64,000 bases of DNA from Pontibacter sp. FD36 (GTDB taxonomy: Bacteria > Bacteroidota > Bacteroidia > Cytophagales > Hymenobacteraceae): the NCBI RefSeq assembly GCF_015686655.1, contig NZ_JADPMP010000008.1, forward strand, positions 230,377 to 294,376. The letters run 5' to 3'. Below the pieces are notes generated by a model, which saw nothing but the letters and a program-made list of their open reading frames with translations, searched no databases and was not told the origin of the DNA. Shown here in pieces: positions 39,928-49,875 of the stretch. The position numbers and the translations under genes are program-made. Position 1 is the first letter of the stretch, and each line of letters opens with the position of its first letter.

Positions 39928-41223
39928 ATGTCAGGTATAGATAACGCGAAAATTGCCGTAATCGGCTTAGGTTATGTAGGCTTACCACTAGCTGTTGAGT
40001 TTGCTAAGAAGTTCCCTACTGTTGGTTTCGACATCAATGAAAGTCGGGTGCAGGAACTGAATGAGGGGTATGATCGCACGTTAGAGATTGAAAATGATTA
40101 TTTAAAATCGGTTCTAACTTCAAGCTCTAATGGGCAGACTGGTCTTTATTGCTCCAATAACCTGAAAGACATTGAAGATTGTAATTATTACATCGTTACG
40201 GTGCCTACCCCGGTAGACAAAAATAACCGCCCCGATCTGACGCCGCTCTACAAGGCGAGCGAGACCGTGGGGAAGGTACTAAAACGAGGCGATATCGTAA
40301 TTTATGAATCGACCGTTTACCCAGGCGTTACAGAAGAAGAATGCGTACCTGTGCTGGAGCGCATGTCTGGACTAAAGTTTAATGTAGACTTTTTTGCAGG
40401 CTATTCTCCTGAACGCATTAACCCAGGAGATAAGGAACATACCGTAGCTAAAATTCTAAAAATCACTTCCGGCTCTACTTCTGAAACAGCAGAAAAAGTA
40501 GACCAGCTGTATAGAGCAGTAATCACAGCAGGAACGCACAAGGCAGCATCTATAAAAGTTGCAGAAGCAGCGAAGGTGATCGAGAATGCACAGCGTGATA
40601 TCAATATTGCCTTCGTGAACGAACTTGCCAAAATCTTCAATCGTCTGGGTATTGATACAGACGAGGTATTGGAAGCAGCCGGAACGAAATGGAATTTTCT
40701 CAAATTCAAGCCCGGCCTGGTTGGTGGACATTGCATCGGGGTAGACCCTTATTACCTGGCACAAAAAGCTCAGGAAGCCGGTTATCACCCGGAGATCATT
40801 TTGGCTGGTCGCCGTCTTAACGACGGTATGGGCGAGTATGTGGCCCATGAAGTGATTAAATTGATGGTGAAGAAGGACATTCCTGTGAAGGGAGCAAATA
40901 TCCTAGTACTCGGTATTACATTTAAGGAGAACTGCCCGGACGTGCGCAATACGAAAGTAGTAGATATCCTACGAACGCTCAAAGATTACGATACCAATAT
41001 CACGATCTACGACCCGTGGGCTGAACCAGCAGAGGTCAAACACGAGTACGGTTGGGACTCTGTGAAAGAGCTAAATGGTGTAACTGATTGCGATGCCATT
41101 ATCCTGGCAGTTTCTCACAATGAGTTCAAATTGCTCGACCTAAATGATCTTTGCAAAGAGAAAGCCGTGATCTACGACGTTAAAGGCGTCCTCTCAAAAG
41201 AACTTTCCGACGCACGTTTGTAG
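39928..41223 (+). CDS. UDP-N-acetylhexosamine dehydrogenase (TviB/WbpA-like), 431 aa
   Basis: An NAD-dependent nucleotide-sugar dehydrogenase that oxidises C6 of a UDP-HexNAc to a uronic acid. The Rossmann start [20 protein letters not shown] is textbook, with [20 protein letters not shown] as in TviB-type enzymes. The catalytic cysteine lies in [19 protein letters not shown] (about residues 258-276). The C-terminal domain has [20 protein letters not shown]. Close likeness to the Vi-antigen TviB branch, and the TviC-like epimerase next to it, suggest UDP-GlcNAc to UDP-GlcNAcA; the precise substrate is inferred. Confidence 0.93.
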   Translation: MSGIDNAKIAVIGLGYVGLPLAVEFAKKFPTVGFDINESRVQELNEGYDRTLEIENDYLKSVLTSSSNGQTGLYCSNNLKDIEDCNYYIVTVPTPVDKNNRPDLTPLYKASETVGKVLKRGDIVIYESTVYPGVTEEECVPVLERMSGLKFNVDFFAGYSPERINPGDKEHTVAKILKITSGSTSETAEKVDQLYRAVITAGTHKAASIKVAEAAKVIENAQRDINIAFVNELAKIFNRLGIDTDEVLEAAGTKWNFLKFKPGLVGGHCIGVDPYYLAQKAQEAGYHPEIILAGRRLNDGMGEYVAHEVIKLMVKKDIPVKGANILVLGITFKENCPDVRNTKVVDILRTLKDYDTNITIYDPWAEPAEVKHEYGWDSVKELNGVTDCDAIILAVSHNEFKLLDLNDLCKEKAVIYDVKGVLSKELSDARL

Positions 41224-41231
41224 TGAAGTAT

Positions 41232-41253
41232 CCCCTCCTTGGACAAGGAGGGG
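41232..41253. repeat. Hairpin CCCCTCCTT-GGAC-AAGGAGGGG
   Basis: A perfect 9-bp stem with a four-base loop lies eight bases after the dehydrogenase stop. It is followed by TTAGGGGTGGTTT. It could attenuate transcription but has no clear T-run. A similar C/G-run arrangement is seen at 34238-34275. Confidence 0.5.
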
Positions 41254-41302
41254 TTAGGGGTGGTTTGACCCGGTTAAATTAAGCCATTTGGATAGTAAAT
41301 AT

Positions 41303-42313
41303 ATGTACAACACTCCCTACCACACAACAGACCTAAGCCAAAGCAGCTTCCTGATAACAGGAGGAGCGGGCTTTATCGGCTCCAACATTGTCGAATACCT
41401 TCTCAAGTACGGTGCAGGGAAGGTGCGTGTACTTGATAACTTCTCTACCGGCTCTCACACAAATATAGAAGAGTTCAAAAGCAATCCAGCCTTTGAGTTG
41501 CTAGAGGGTGATATCCGGGAACTGGAGACATGCCAGAAAGCATTGGAAGGTATAGACTATGTATCCCATCAGGCCGCACTGGGTTCAGTTCCTCGTTCTA
41601 TCAATGACCCTATTACTAGCAATGATGTCAACATCAGCGGCTTCCTGAACATGCTGGTAGCCGCGAGAGATGCAGGCGTGAAACGTATGGCATATGCTGC
41701 AAGTTCCAGTACATATGGCGACCATCCAGGCCTGCCTAAGGAGGAGGATAAGATTGGAAATCCACTATCGCCCTACGCTGTGACCAAGTATGTGAATGAG
41801 TTATATGCAAGCGTGTTCTCAAAGACCTATGATTTTCACACCATAGGATTGCGCTACTTCAACGTGTTTGGTCCGAAGCAGAATCCTAAAGGGCCTTATG
41901 CAGCTGTAATACCACTGTTTATTGAAGCAGCTATTCAAAATGAAACTCCTTACATCAATGGAGATGGTGAAACAAGCCGCGATTTTACCTTCGTGGAAAA
42001 TGCGGTGCAGGCCAATGTGAAGGCATTACTTGCTACAAGTGTGGAGAAACATGAAGTAGTGAACATTGCATTTGGGGAGCGCACTACTTTAAACCAACTG
42101 TGGGGAAGAATCACAGAAATTGCAGGTATTGAACTATCACCAGAATATAGAGAGGAGCGGAAAGGTGATGTGCGGCATAGTTTAGCAGATATCTCGAAAG
42201 CAAACAAATTGATTGGTTATGCGCCTTCCTACTCAGTGTTAGAAGGACTGGGTATTGCCTTCGGCTGGTACAAGGAGAACAATGATAAGGTAGAGATAAA
42301 AGCCAAGGCTTAG
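41303..42313 (+). CDS. UDP-HexNAc 4-epimerase, SDR family (TviC/WbpP-like), 336 aa
   Basis: An extended-SDR nucleotide-sugar epimerase. The NAD-binding motif is [20 protein letters not shown]. The catalytic triad is around [20 protein letters not shown] and [17 protein letters not shown] (YxxxK). [20 protein letters not shown] is typical of the WbpP/TviC branch acting on N-acetylated UDP-sugars. The ATG at 41303 ([13 protein letters not shown]) is used; a TTG five codons upstream is possible. Paired with the TviB-like dehydrogenase, it should supply UDP-GalNAc or UDP-GalNAcA. Confidence 0.92.
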   Translation: MYNTPYHTTDLSQSSFLITGGAGFIGSNIVEYLLKYGAGKVRVLDNFSTGSHTNIEEFKSNPAFELLEGDIRELETCQKALEGIDYVSHQAALGSVPRSINDPITSNDVNISGFLNMLVAARDAGVKRMAYAASSSTYGDHPGLPKEEDKIGNPLSPYAVTKYVNELYASVFSKTYDFHTIGLRYFNVFGPKQNPKGPYAAVIPLFIEAAIQNETPYINGDGETSRDFTFVENAVQANVKALLATSVEKHEVVNIAFGERTTLNQLWGRITEIAGIELSPEYREERKGDVRHSLADISKANKLIGYAPSYSVLEGLGIAFGWYKENNDKVEIKAKA

Positions 42314-42440
42314 GTTGGATTGTTCTGCACTAGTGTAACACACCGCTGCCTATTTCAAGAAGGTTATAACTCATGTATCACTCCCATCATAAGAAAGACA
42401 GGGGCGAGCTAACAGTTAAATGAAAATTTAGTAAAGCATA

Positions 42441-43490
42441 ATGAAAATACTCATTACCGGAGGTGCAGGATTCATTGGATCTCATGTGGTGCGGCTGTTC
42501 GTGGAGAAGTACCCACAATACCAGGTCTTCAACCTCGATAAACTCACTTACGCAGGCAATCTGCAGAACCTGAAGGACCTGGAGGTAGAGGAGAACTATA
42601 CCTTCCTAAAAGGTGACATCACAGATTCGGCCTATCTGGAAAGTATCTTCTCTGAGAATGCATTTGACGCGGTTATCCACCTAGCGGCTGAGTCTCACGT
42701 GGATCGCTCCATTTCCGGTCCCATGGCTTTTGTTCGAACCAACGTGATGGGCACAGTCAACCTGCTGGAGGCCTGCAGAAAGCACTGGCTGGGGCAGTTG
42801 GAGGGTAAGCTCTTCTACCACGTCTCTACTGATGAAGTATATGGCTCTCTGGGGGATGAGGGGCTCTTTACCGAGTCCACGGCCTATGACCCGCGCTCTC
42901 CTTACTCGGCCTCTAAAGCCGCCTCTGACCACTTCGTTCGGGCCTGGCACCATACCTTCGGTCTGCCCATAAAGCTCAGCAATTGCTCCAACAATTACGG
43001 TCCTAACCATTTCCCTGAGAAGCTTATCCCACTGGCTATCCATAATATCAAAAGTGGGAAGCCGGTGCCGGTATACGGCAAAGGCGATAACGTACGCGAC
43101 TGGCTTTACGTGCTCGACCACGCCCGGGCCATTGATGTAATATTCCACAAAGGAAAGTTAGGGGATACTTACAACGTGGGCGGAGTAAACGAGTGGCGCA
43201 ATATTGACCTGATAGAATTGCTCTGCGACGTGATGGACGAGAAATTAGGGAGGCAGCCTGGCGAGTCGAGGAGACTCATCACCTTCGTGAAGGACCGCGC
43301 AGGCCACGACGCCCGCTATGCCATTGATTCTTCTAAACTGATGGGGGAACTTGAGTGGGCGCCCTCAGTCACTTTCGAGGAAGGGCTAAGGAAAACGGTG
43401 GATTGGTACCTTCAGAACGAGGAATGGCTGGAGGAGGTGACAAGTGGCCACTACCGCGACTACTACGCGCAGCAGTACGGGGAAAGATAA
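42441..43490 (+). CDS. rfbB: dTDP-glucose 4,6-dehydratase
   Basis: RfbB converts dTDP-glucose to dTDP-4-keto-6-deoxyglucose. The start [20 protein letters not shown] is typical, followed by NLDKLTYAGNLQNLKDL. Active-site segments are FYHVSTDEVYGSLGD (the Thr-Asp-Glu motif) and SPYSASKAASDHFVRAWHHT (YxxxK). NNYGPNHFPEKLIPL and VRDWLYVLDHARAID are further signatures. Length (349) is normal. rfbA follows 117 bases downstream. No rfbC or rfbD is in the window, so the keto sugar probably feeds the aminotransferase at 45926. Confidence 0.95.
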   Translation: MKILITGGAGFIGSHVVRLFVEKYPQYQVFNLDKLTYAGNLQNLKDLEVEENYTFLKGDITDSAYLESIFSENAFDAVIHLAAESHVDRSISGPMAFVRTNVMGTVNLLEACRKHWLGQLEGKLFYHVSTDEVYGSLGDEGLFTESTAYDPRSPYSASKAASDHFVRAWHHTFGLPIKLSNCSNNYGPNHFPEKLIPLAIHNIKSGKPVPVYGKGDNVRDWLYVLDHARAIDVIFHKGKLGDTYNVGGVNEWRNIDLIELLCDVMDEKLGRQPGESRRLITFVKDRAGHDARYAIDSSKLMGELEWAPSVTFEEGLRKTVDWYLQNEEWLEEVTSGHYRDYYAQQYGER

Positions 43491-43607
43491 TGGCTACATT
43501 GCTAAATGGTTAAAAGACAGGGGCAGGTGCAGCTATCGCAACTAGCGGCCGCCATCGCTGGAAGCCCAACAACAATTTAACCATCCAACAATTTAACAAT
43601 TAACCAC

Positions 43608-44474
43608 ATGAAAGGAATCATACTGGCCGGGGGCTCCGGCACCCGTCTCCACCCCCTTACCTTGGCAGTAAGCAAGCAACTCATGCCTGTTTACGACAAG
43701 CCTATGATTTACTACCCGCTCTCGACGCTGATGCTGGCCGGCATCCGGGAGATCCTAATCATCTCCACGCCGCACGACCTGCCTATGTTTGAGCGGTTAC
43801 TTGGGGACGGGAGCCAAATCGGCTGCCGCTTTAGCTATGCCGTGCAGGAGGTACCCAACGGGTTAGCACAAGCTTTTGTGATAGGGGAGGAATTTATCGG
43901 GAAGGATAAAGTGGCGCTGGTGCTAGGCGACAATATTTTTTACGGAGCGGGAGTGGGCTCGGTGCTGCGTCAGAATTCAGACCCGGACGGGGGCGTGGTA
44001 TACGCCTACCATGTGCAGGACCCGGAATGCTATGGTGTGGTAGAATTTGATGAAAATGGGTGCGCCATCTCAATAGAGGAGAAACCTAAGGAGCCTAAGA
44101 GCAGCTATGCTGTGCCTGGGCTTTACTTTTACGACAATGCCGTGGTAGAGATTGCTAAGAGCCTGGAGCCGAGTCTGCGTGGGGAGTATGAGATTACGGA
44201 TGTGAACCGGGAATACCTGAGAAGAGGCAAGCTGAAGGTAGGTATCCTCAATCGCGGTATGGCCTGGCTTGACACTGGCACTATACAAGCCTTGATGCAG
44301 GCTGCCACTTTTGTGCAGGTGATAGAGGAGCGGCAGGGGCTCAAGATAGGCTGCATCGAGGAAGTGGCTTGGCGCATGGGCTATATCACCGAAGAGCAGC
44401 TCAATGAAATTGCTATACCATTACGCAAGAGTGGTTATGGCGAGTATCTCATAAGAATTTTAAAAGAGCAGTAG
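43608..44474 (+). CDS. rfbA: Glucose-1-phosphate thymidylyltransferase
   Basis: RfbA makes dTDP-glucose from dTTP and glucose-1-phosphate. The N-terminal nucleotide loop is [20 protein letters not shown], followed by [34 protein letters not shown] holds the metal-binding aspartate and [20 protein letters not shown] is the conserved sugar-binding region. [11 protein letters not shown] and [14 protein letters not shown] near the C-terminus are also diagnostic. Length 288 is exact for the family. This is the last GC-rich gene before composition drops sharply at the flippase gene. Confidence 0.96.
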   Translation: MKGIILAGGSGTRLHPLTLAVSKQLMPVYDKPMIYYPLSTLMLAGIREILIISTPHDLPMFERLLGDGSQIGCRFSYAVQEVPNGLAQAFVIGEEFIGKDKVALVLGDNIFYGAGVGSVLRQNSDPDGGVVYAYHVQDPECYGVVEFDENGCAISIEEKPKEPKSSYAVPGLYFYDNAVVEIAKSLEPSLRGEYEITDVNREYLRRGKLKVGILNRGMAWLDTGTIQALMQAATFVQVIEERQGLKIGCIEEVAWRMGYITEEQLNEIAIPLRKSGYGEYLIRILKEQ

Positions 44475-44486
44475 AATACAGGAATT

Positions 44487-45929
44487 TTGAGCTTAAAACA
44501 AAAAACAATTTCAGGGCTCTTTTGGACATTCAGCCAGCAATTTGGGGTTCAATTTATCAATTTTTTGGTATCGATTGTACTTGCAAGATTGCTGATGCCT
44601 GCTGATTTTGGTCTGATAGGTATGCTAGCCATATTCATTGGCATTGGATCCAGTTTAATTGATAGTGGCCTGACATCATCATTAATTAGAACTGCGGAGC
44701 CAAATCAAAGGGATTATTCTACCGTATTCTTAATTAATCTAGTTGGAAGTATTGTAATATACTTTATCCTGTTTTTCGCTGCTCCTTTCATTGCCGCTTT
44801 TTATAATCAATCTATTCTTGAAAATATAATTAAAGTTTACACCCTTTCATTCATCATCAATGCATTTGCAAGTGTACAGCGAACGAAGTTAACAAAGGAA
44901 ATGAACTTCAAGTTGCAGATGACGATCCAAATACCATCGCTTATAGGAGGTGGTATTTTGGGTATTATGTTAGCAAATAATGGTTACGGTGTCTGGAGTT
45001 TAGTCTATATGAACCTATTTCAATCGTTGCTATCCACAGTACAACTTTGGATAAGAAGTGGTTGGAAGCCGAGCTTAATATTTGATATAGAGAAATTCAG
45101 ATATCACTTCAATTTCGGCTATAAGCTTACTCTTTCAGGAATTTTAGAAACCACTTTTAATAATGCATATCACATAATCATCGGGAAGTTCTTTTCAGCA
45201 GATCAGTTAGGGTTTTATACGAGAGCTCAATCACTTAAACAGCTACCGGTTCAGAATATATCTAAAGCATTGAATAAAGTTACTTATCCTTTGTTTTCCT
45301 CAATTCAAAATGATAATGTAAAGCTAAAAGGAGCTTATAAAAGATTAATGCAGCAAGTTCTTTTTTGGATAGCGCCAGCTATGATCTTTTTAGGTATAGT
45401 AGCAGAGCCTCTGTTTCGTTTCTTATTAGGAGAAAAGTGGCTCCCGGCTGTAACTTATTTTCAGGTTCTGTGCGCAATTGGTATCATGTACCCTTTAAAT
45501 GCTTATAACCTAAATATATTGAAAGTTAAGGGAAGAAGTGATTTGTTTCTTAAGTTAGAAATTATTAAAAAAATCATTATAACAATAGGTATAGCGTGTG
45601 CGATTCCGTTTGGAATATATGGGCTATTATATTTTCAACTTATTTTTTCAATTGTTGGTTTTTTTATAAACACTAGGTATAGTGGTCGCATGATTAATTA
45701 TAGGATAAATGAGCAACTTAAAGATATAATACCAACAATTATGCTCGCCTTACTTATGGGTAGCGTTGTCTGGGCAATAGACAATTTTATTCTGAAACAT
45801 GCTTTATCTCTTGATGTGGTTAGAGTAATTGTTCTAGGAGTAATATATTTCACACTTTATTTAGGCATAAGTTATTTTTCGAAAATGCCTGCTATTTTAG
45901 ACTTTAGATTACTTGTTTTTAAGAAATGA
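44487..45929 (+). CDS. Polysaccharide flippase (Wzx-like, MOP superfamily), 480 aa
   Basis: A polytopic membrane protein with about 12-14 helices. It belongs to the WzxC/MOP group that flips lipid-linked repeat units to the periplasm. The opening SLKQKTISGLFWTFSQQFGV and LLMPADFGLIGMLAIFIGIG are highly typical. The start is TTG at 44487, since homologues begin at this point and no upstream ATG fits. The stop overlaps the next ATG (ATGA). The gene marks the beginning of the AT-rich cassette. Confidence 0.9.
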   Translation: MSLKQKTISGLFWTFSQQFGVQFINFLVSIVLARLLMPADFGLIGMLAIFIGIGSSLIDSGLTSSLIRTAEPNQRDYSTVFLINLVGSIVIYFILFFAAPFIAAFYNQSILENIIKVYTLSFIINAFASVQRTKLTKEMNFKLQMTIQIPSLIGGGILGIMLANNGYGVWSLVYMNLFQSLLSTVQLWIRSGWKPSLIFDIEKFRYHFNFGYKLTLSGILETTFNNAYHIIIGKFFSADQLGFYTRAQSLKQLPVQNISKALNKVTYPLFSSIQNDNVKLKGAYKRLMQQVLFWIAPAMIFLGIVAEPLFRFLLGEKWLPAVTYFQVLCAIGIMYPLNAYNLNILKVKGRSDLFLKLEIIKKIIITIGIACAIPFGIYGLLYFQLIFSIVGFFINTRYSGRMINYRINEQLKDIIPTIMLALLMGSVVWAIDNFILKHALSLDVVRVIVLGVIYFTLYLGISYFSKMPAILDFRLLVFKK

Positions 45930-47005
45930 TACCTGTTACAAAACCTTTTCTACCCCCAAGAGAGGAATACAAAAACCTTGTCGATAGTATATGGGAGCGG
46001 CAGTGGTTAACCAATAATGGACCACTAGTTAATGAATTAGAGCTTAAGCTCAAGGAGTATCTAAATGTGCCTCATCTACTTTATCTGAGCAACGGTACTA
46101 TTGCTTTGCAAATAGCTATAAAAGCATTAGAACTGAGGGGGGAAATTGTTACTACTCCTTTTAGTTATGTTGCCACAACAAGTTCTATCGTATGGGAGGG
46201 GTGCAAGCCTGTTTTTGTGGACATTGACCCTAACACTCTAAATTTAGACCCAACAAAAATTGAAGAAGCCATTACTCCCGAAACAACTGGTATTCTAGCA
46301 ACTCATGTGTACGGCAACCCTTGTGATGTAGATGCGATTCAGGAAATTGCTGATAGGCATAATCTAAAAGTCATTTATGATGCAGCACATTGCTTCGGCA
46401 CGAAGTATAAAGGTAAGTCAATATTTGAATATGGTGATGTAAGTACCACTAGCTTTCATGCTACTAAACTATTTCATACCATAGAGGGAGGAGCTGTATT
46501 CTCGAAATGTCCTGAAGTTCTAAAAAAAATGTCTTTTATGCGAAACTTTGGGCATGATGGGCCTGAGAGCTTTGCAGAAATAGGTATAAACGGGAAAAAT
46601 TCGGAGTTTCACGCTGCTATGGGACTAGTTAACCTTAAGTATATAGAAGAAATTCTTGCAAAGAGAAAAGAGTTAAGTGAATATTACGACTCCTTTCTCA
46701 AGAATGTGAAAGGGCGGTCACCGCAACTTGATTCTCAGGCAGAATACAATTTTGCATACTACCCATTTGTTTTTGATTCACCTGAGTTAATGCAGCTTTG
46801 TTATAAGAAGCTAGCAGTAAGTAACATTAATTGCAGAAGATATTTCTACCCATCCTTGGCAAGCCTTCACTACGTAAATGAGACAGAGTTGCCTGTATGT
46901 AATTCTGTAGTTGAACGAGTTCTTTGTCTTCCATTATATCATACTCTTACATATGAAGAGATTCACATGATAGTACGAATTATTCTAAGGGTTCAAAATA
47001 ATTAA
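45926..47005 (+). CDS. DegT/DnrJ/EryC1 aminotransferase (VioA-like sugar aminotransferase), 359 aa
   Basis: A PLP-dependent sugar aminotransferase. The opening PVTKPFLPPREEYKNLVDSI and WLTNNGPLVNELELKLKEYL are characteristic. The pyridine-binding aspartate is in VIYDAAHCFGTKYKGKS, and the Schiff-base lysine in TTSFHATKLFHTIEGGAVFS (about residues 171-190). With RfbA and RfbB just upstream, the most likely reaction is amination of dTDP-4-keto-6-deoxyglucose to a 4-amino-4,6-dideoxy sugar, as done by VioA or related enzymes. The sugar product is inferred from context. Confidence 0.9.
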   Translation: MIPVTKPFLPPREEYKNLVDSIWERQWLTNNGPLVNELELKLKEYLNVPHLLYLSNGTIALQIAIKALELRGEIVTTPFSYVATTSSIVWEGCKPVFVDIDPNTLNLDPTKIEEAITPETTGILATHVYGNPCDVDAIQEIADRHNLKVIYDAAHCFGTKYKGKSIFEYGDVSTTSFHATKLFHTIEGGAVFSKCPEVLKKMSFMRNFGHDGPESFAEIGINGKNSEFHAAMGLVNLKYIEEILAKRKELSEYYDSFLKNVKGRSPQLDSQAEYNFAYYPFVFDSPELMQLCYKKLAVSNINCRRYFYPSLASLHYVNETELPVCNSVVERVLCLPLYHTLTYEEIHMIVRIILRVQNN

Positions 47006-47011
47006 TCTGAT

Positions 47012-47842
47012 ATGAAATCATACTTCTTCATCCCTGGAACATTATACAATAATGTAAGTAAGGTTAAGGCACAATTAGTGGATGAGGTTATTATAGATTT
47101 GGAGGACGCAGTAAAAGGATCCGAGCGTGAAAAAATTATTAATACCCTTTGTAATGCCTCCGATAGTAGGAAATATTGGTTGAGAGTACCATTAAGAGAA
47201 AGCTTTGAGCAGGAAGTTGACACCAATTTTTTGTCTCTATTTATGCGAAATGGATTTTCTAAAATGGTTTTACCAAAATTAAAATCGGAGGAAGAACTTA
47301 AGAAGGTACTTAATATCTGTAAAGCTGATGTTGAATTAGTAGTTTTAATTGAGCATCCTCGTCTGCTAATCGAGATTGAAAGTTTTCTCTTAGCTACTCA
47401 CGATATTCATATTAGGAGCATAGGATTGGGGAGTCATGACTTAATGTCAATGATGGGAGCAAAGCATGCTCTTAGTAATTTAGAATATCCTCGGCAAAAG
47501 CTACTGTATACGGCAAAATCAGTAGGTATAGAAGCTATAGACATCGCTTCTATGGAATTGCAAAGGAAGGATATCTTTCTGGAAGAGTTGAAAGACGGAT
47601 TCGAGAAAGGGTTCGACGGCAAGTTTCTTATACACCCCTGGCAGTTAGAACTCTTTAACAACTATACTTACTACTCTGAGAAGGACGTGGAGTGGGCAAC
47701 TCAGGTACTAAAGGCATATAAGTTATCAGGCGGTAGCAGAGAGTTCTCCCCTATCGTTATAAACGATGAAGTTATCGAACGGCCTCACCTCAATAGAGCT
47801 AGAGCGATTATTAAGAAAATGGAAAGAAATGAAAGCAAGTAA
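47012..47842 (+). CDS. CitE-like acyl-CoA lyase (HpcH/HpaI aldolase family), 276 aa
   Basis: CitE-like enzymes cleave or form C-C bonds of acyl-CoA esters, for example malyl-CoA or citramalyl-CoA. The beta strands and ligands fit: SYFFIPGTLYNNVSKVKAQL, DEVIIDLEDAVKGSEREKII, VVLIEHPRLLIEIESFLL (metal-binding Glu) and IGLGSHDLMSMMGAKHAL (metal-binding Asp). FDGKFLIHPWQLELFN is the conserved C-terminal segment. Presence in a polysaccharide locus is unusual. It overlaps the MaoC gene by 14 bases and a second CitE-like gene follows that one. Confidence 0.85.
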   Translation: MKSYFFIPGTLYNNVSKVKAQLVDEVIIDLEDAVKGSEREKIINTLCNASDSRKYWLRVPLRESFEQEVDTNFLSLFMRNGFSKMVLPKLKSEEELKKVLNICKADVELVVLIEHPRLLIEIESFLLATHDIHIRSIGLGSHDLMSMMGAKHALSNLEYPRQKLLYTAKSVGIEAIDIASMELQRKDIFLEELKDGFEKGFDGKFLIHPWQLELFNNYTYYSEKDVEWATQVLKAYKLSGGSREFSPIVINDEVIERPHLNRARAIIKKMERNESK

Positions 47843-48284
47843 CCTCGGGAATTATTATGAAGACTTTGAAGTCGGAGAAATAATAAGACATTCGCTCTCG
47901 AAGACTATATTCGAAAGTGATAATAATTTTTTTAGTCTGTTGACGATGAACCATCATCCTGTACATCTAAACACTGATTATGCTGCTCAGAGACAACATG
48001 GAGAAATTTTAGTTGTCGGTACACTTGTATTCAGTATTGTGGTGGGAATCACAGTCCCAGATATAAGCGGTAAAGCTATTGCAAACTTAGCTTATGAAAA
48101 TGTAGATCACCTACACCCTGTATTTATAAACGATACAATATATGCCGAAACAAAAGTTTTGGATAAGCGCGAGTCAACCTCAAAAAAAGATAGAGGTGTT
48201 GTTTATGTTGAGACTACAGCTTACAATCAAAAGCATGAGCAGGTGTTAAAATTTAGACGCAAAGTACTTATACCTAAAAGATAA
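47829..48284 (+). CDS. MaoC-like hot-dog dehydratase, 151 aa
   Basis: MaoC proteins are R-specific enoyl-CoA hydratases or related enzymes with a hot-dog fold. The start ATG at 47829 gives MKASNLGNYYEDFEVGEIIR, the common MaoC opening; an earlier frame start at 47766 would add 21 atypical residues. The catalytic Asp/His region is replaced by the variant LLTMNHHPVHLNTDYAAQ, seen in MaoC proteins paired with CitE-like lyases. FINDTIYAETKVLDKRES continues the fold. It sits between two CitE-like genes, so the three probably work on one CoA ester. Confidence 0.85.
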   Translation: MKASNLGNYYEDFEVGEIIRHSLSKTIFESDNNFFSLLTMNHHPVHLNTDYAAQRQHGEILVVGTLVFSIVVGITVPDISGKAIANLAYENVDHLHPVFINDTIYAETKVLDKRESTSKKDRGVVYVETTAYNQKHEQVLKFRRKVLIPKR

Positions 48285-48289
48285 GAAAC

Positions 48290-49180
48290 ATGAGCGAATT
48301 TTTGATGCGCAGCCTGATGTTTGTGCCAGGGCACAATGAAAAGTTGCTTATAAGTGCTGCAAAAAGTGAAGCCGATGTGTTATTATTTGATATAGAGGAT
48401 TCTGTTCAGCCCGTTATAAACAAGCAAGTTGCAAGAGATACAATACAGAAGTATATACAAGATGGTATATTCGACAAGCGTATAGTTTACCCTAGGGTGA
48501 ATGACCGCGAAAGTGGTGAACTACTGCGTGATATATATCAATTAACTATTCCTGGCATAAATGGGTTTGTCTATCCAAAAGCCAAGAGAGGTGAGGACAT
48601 ATATTTCTTTTGCAAATTGCTGGAAACCATTGAGTATGAAAAAGGTTTCCCAATCGGTACATTTAAAATTATACCCCTGATAGAAACTGCTTCCGCAGTA
48701 TTAAATGCACAGGAAATATGTGCAGCGTCGAAACGGGTAATAGCGATTGCATATGGTTCTGAGGATTTTATCACTGATTTGGAAGGAGTACATGATAGAG
48801 AGCATATTAGCTTGTTTACTCCAAGAGCACTGATAGCAATGGCTGCAAGAGCATATAATATTACCCCGATTGATACTGTTCACGTCAAGGTGCATGATTT
48901 AGAAGATTTGGAGAGAAACTTAAAGCTTTCAAAAACACTTGGATATGAAGGGATGCTAGTATTAAATCCCAAAGAAATTCCTTTAGTCCATAAATACTTC
49001 TCCCCCTCAGATAAAGAAGTGGCGGATGCAGTCGAAATGCTCGAATTAGCAGGTGAAGCATCTAAGAATGGTGAAGGGGTGGCCATAAAAGAGGGTAAGT
49101 TCATCGGTCCCCCAATGATAAAGGCTGCGGGCAAAACATTATTGAAGAGTAAATTAATTAACAGAAAGCGAATTCTATGA
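48290..49180 (+). CDS. CitE-like acyl-CoA lyase (HpcH/HpaI aldolase family), 296 aa
   Basis: A second CitE-type protein, closer to the typical CitE/L-malyl-CoA lyase pattern than the one at 47012. MRSLMFVPGHNEKLLISAAK opens the chain, then DVLLFDIEDSVQPVINKQVA (conserved Asp/Glu/Asp), then VYPRVNDRESGELLRDI. Metal ligands are in IIPLIETASAVLNAQEICAA and IAIAYGSEDFITDLEG. The C-terminal LVLNPKEIPLVHKYFSPSDK matches the family. It begins six bases after maoC and its stop overlaps the WbqC gene (ATGA). Confidence 0.88.
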   Translation: MSEFLMRSLMFVPGHNEKLLISAAKSEADVLLFDIEDSVQPVINKQVARDTIQKYIQDGIFDKRIVYPRVNDRESGELLRDIYQLTIPGINGFVYPKAKRGEDIYFFCKLLETIEYEKGFPIGTFKIIPLIETASAVLNAQEICAASKRVIAIAYGSEDFITDLEGVHDREHISLFTPRALIAMAARAYNITPIDTVHVKVHDLEDLERNLKLSKTLGYEGMLVLNPKEIPLVHKYFSPSDKEVADAVEMLELAGEASKNGEGVAIKEGKFIGPPMIKAAGKTLLKSKLINRKRIL

Positions 49181-49875
49181 AGATTGCAATTATGCAACCT
49201 TACTTATTTCCATATATAGGATATTTCCATTTACTACATGCTGTAAATAGATTTATTATTTATGATGATGTAACCTATATCAAACAAGGATGGATTAATC
49301 GAAATAATATATTAGTTAATGGAAAAGCGTCACTTTTTACAGTTCCGTTAGTTGGAGCTAGTTCTAACAAATTAATATACGATATAAATGTTGGTAACTT
49401 GACTAGGTGGAGTAATTCCTTTTATAAAACTATTGAGCAAAACTATAAAAAGGCACCAAACTATGAAGTAACATTAAAGTTGATACAAGATATCATAGAG
49501 TCGGATTATGAGTCAATTTCTGAGTTGTGCTTTAATAGCTTAGAACAAATAATGCGCTATCTTAAAATAAATACAGAAATCGTAGCAACATCAAGGATAT
49601 ATAATAATCAGAACCTTAGTTCACAGGACAGAGTGCTGGATATATGTATGAAAGAACAAGCTTCTCACTATATTAACCCTATAGGAGGAGCAGAACTTTA
49701 CTCTAAAGAAGCCTTCTTGAAATCTGGTATCAAGCTTCATTTTATTAAATCACACTTGTCAGAGTATAAACAGTTGAAAAATGAGTTTATACCTTGGCTA
49801 TCAATAATTGATATTTTGATGTTTAATTCACAAGAAGAGACTCAACTTATGTTGAACCAGTATGAATTACTATGA
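49177..49875 (+). CDS. WbqC-family protein, 232 aa
   Basis: The WbqC family occurs in O-antigen and exopolysaccharide clusters; its reaction is not established. The opening KIAIMQPYLFPYIGYFHLLH and FIIYDDVTYIKQGWINRNNI are its clear signature. The C-terminal HYINPIGGAELYSKEAF and FIPWLSIIDILMFNSQEE also match. Length is typical (about 230). Both ends overlap neighbours by four bases, so it is tightly coupled to the CitE-like gene before it and the DegT-like gene after it. It may modify an amino sugar, by association only. Confidence 0.9.
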   Translation: MKIAIMQPYLFPYIGYFHLLHAVNRFIIYDDVTYIKQGWINRNNILVNGKASLFTVPLVGASSNKLIYDINVGNLTRWSNSFYKTIEQNYKKAPNYEVTLKLIQDIIESDYESISELCFNSLEQIMRYLKINTEIVATSRIYNNQNLSSQDRVLDICMKEQASHYINPIGGAELYSKEAFLKSGIKLHFIKSHLSEYKQLKNEFIPWLSIIDILMFNSQEETQLMLNQYELL

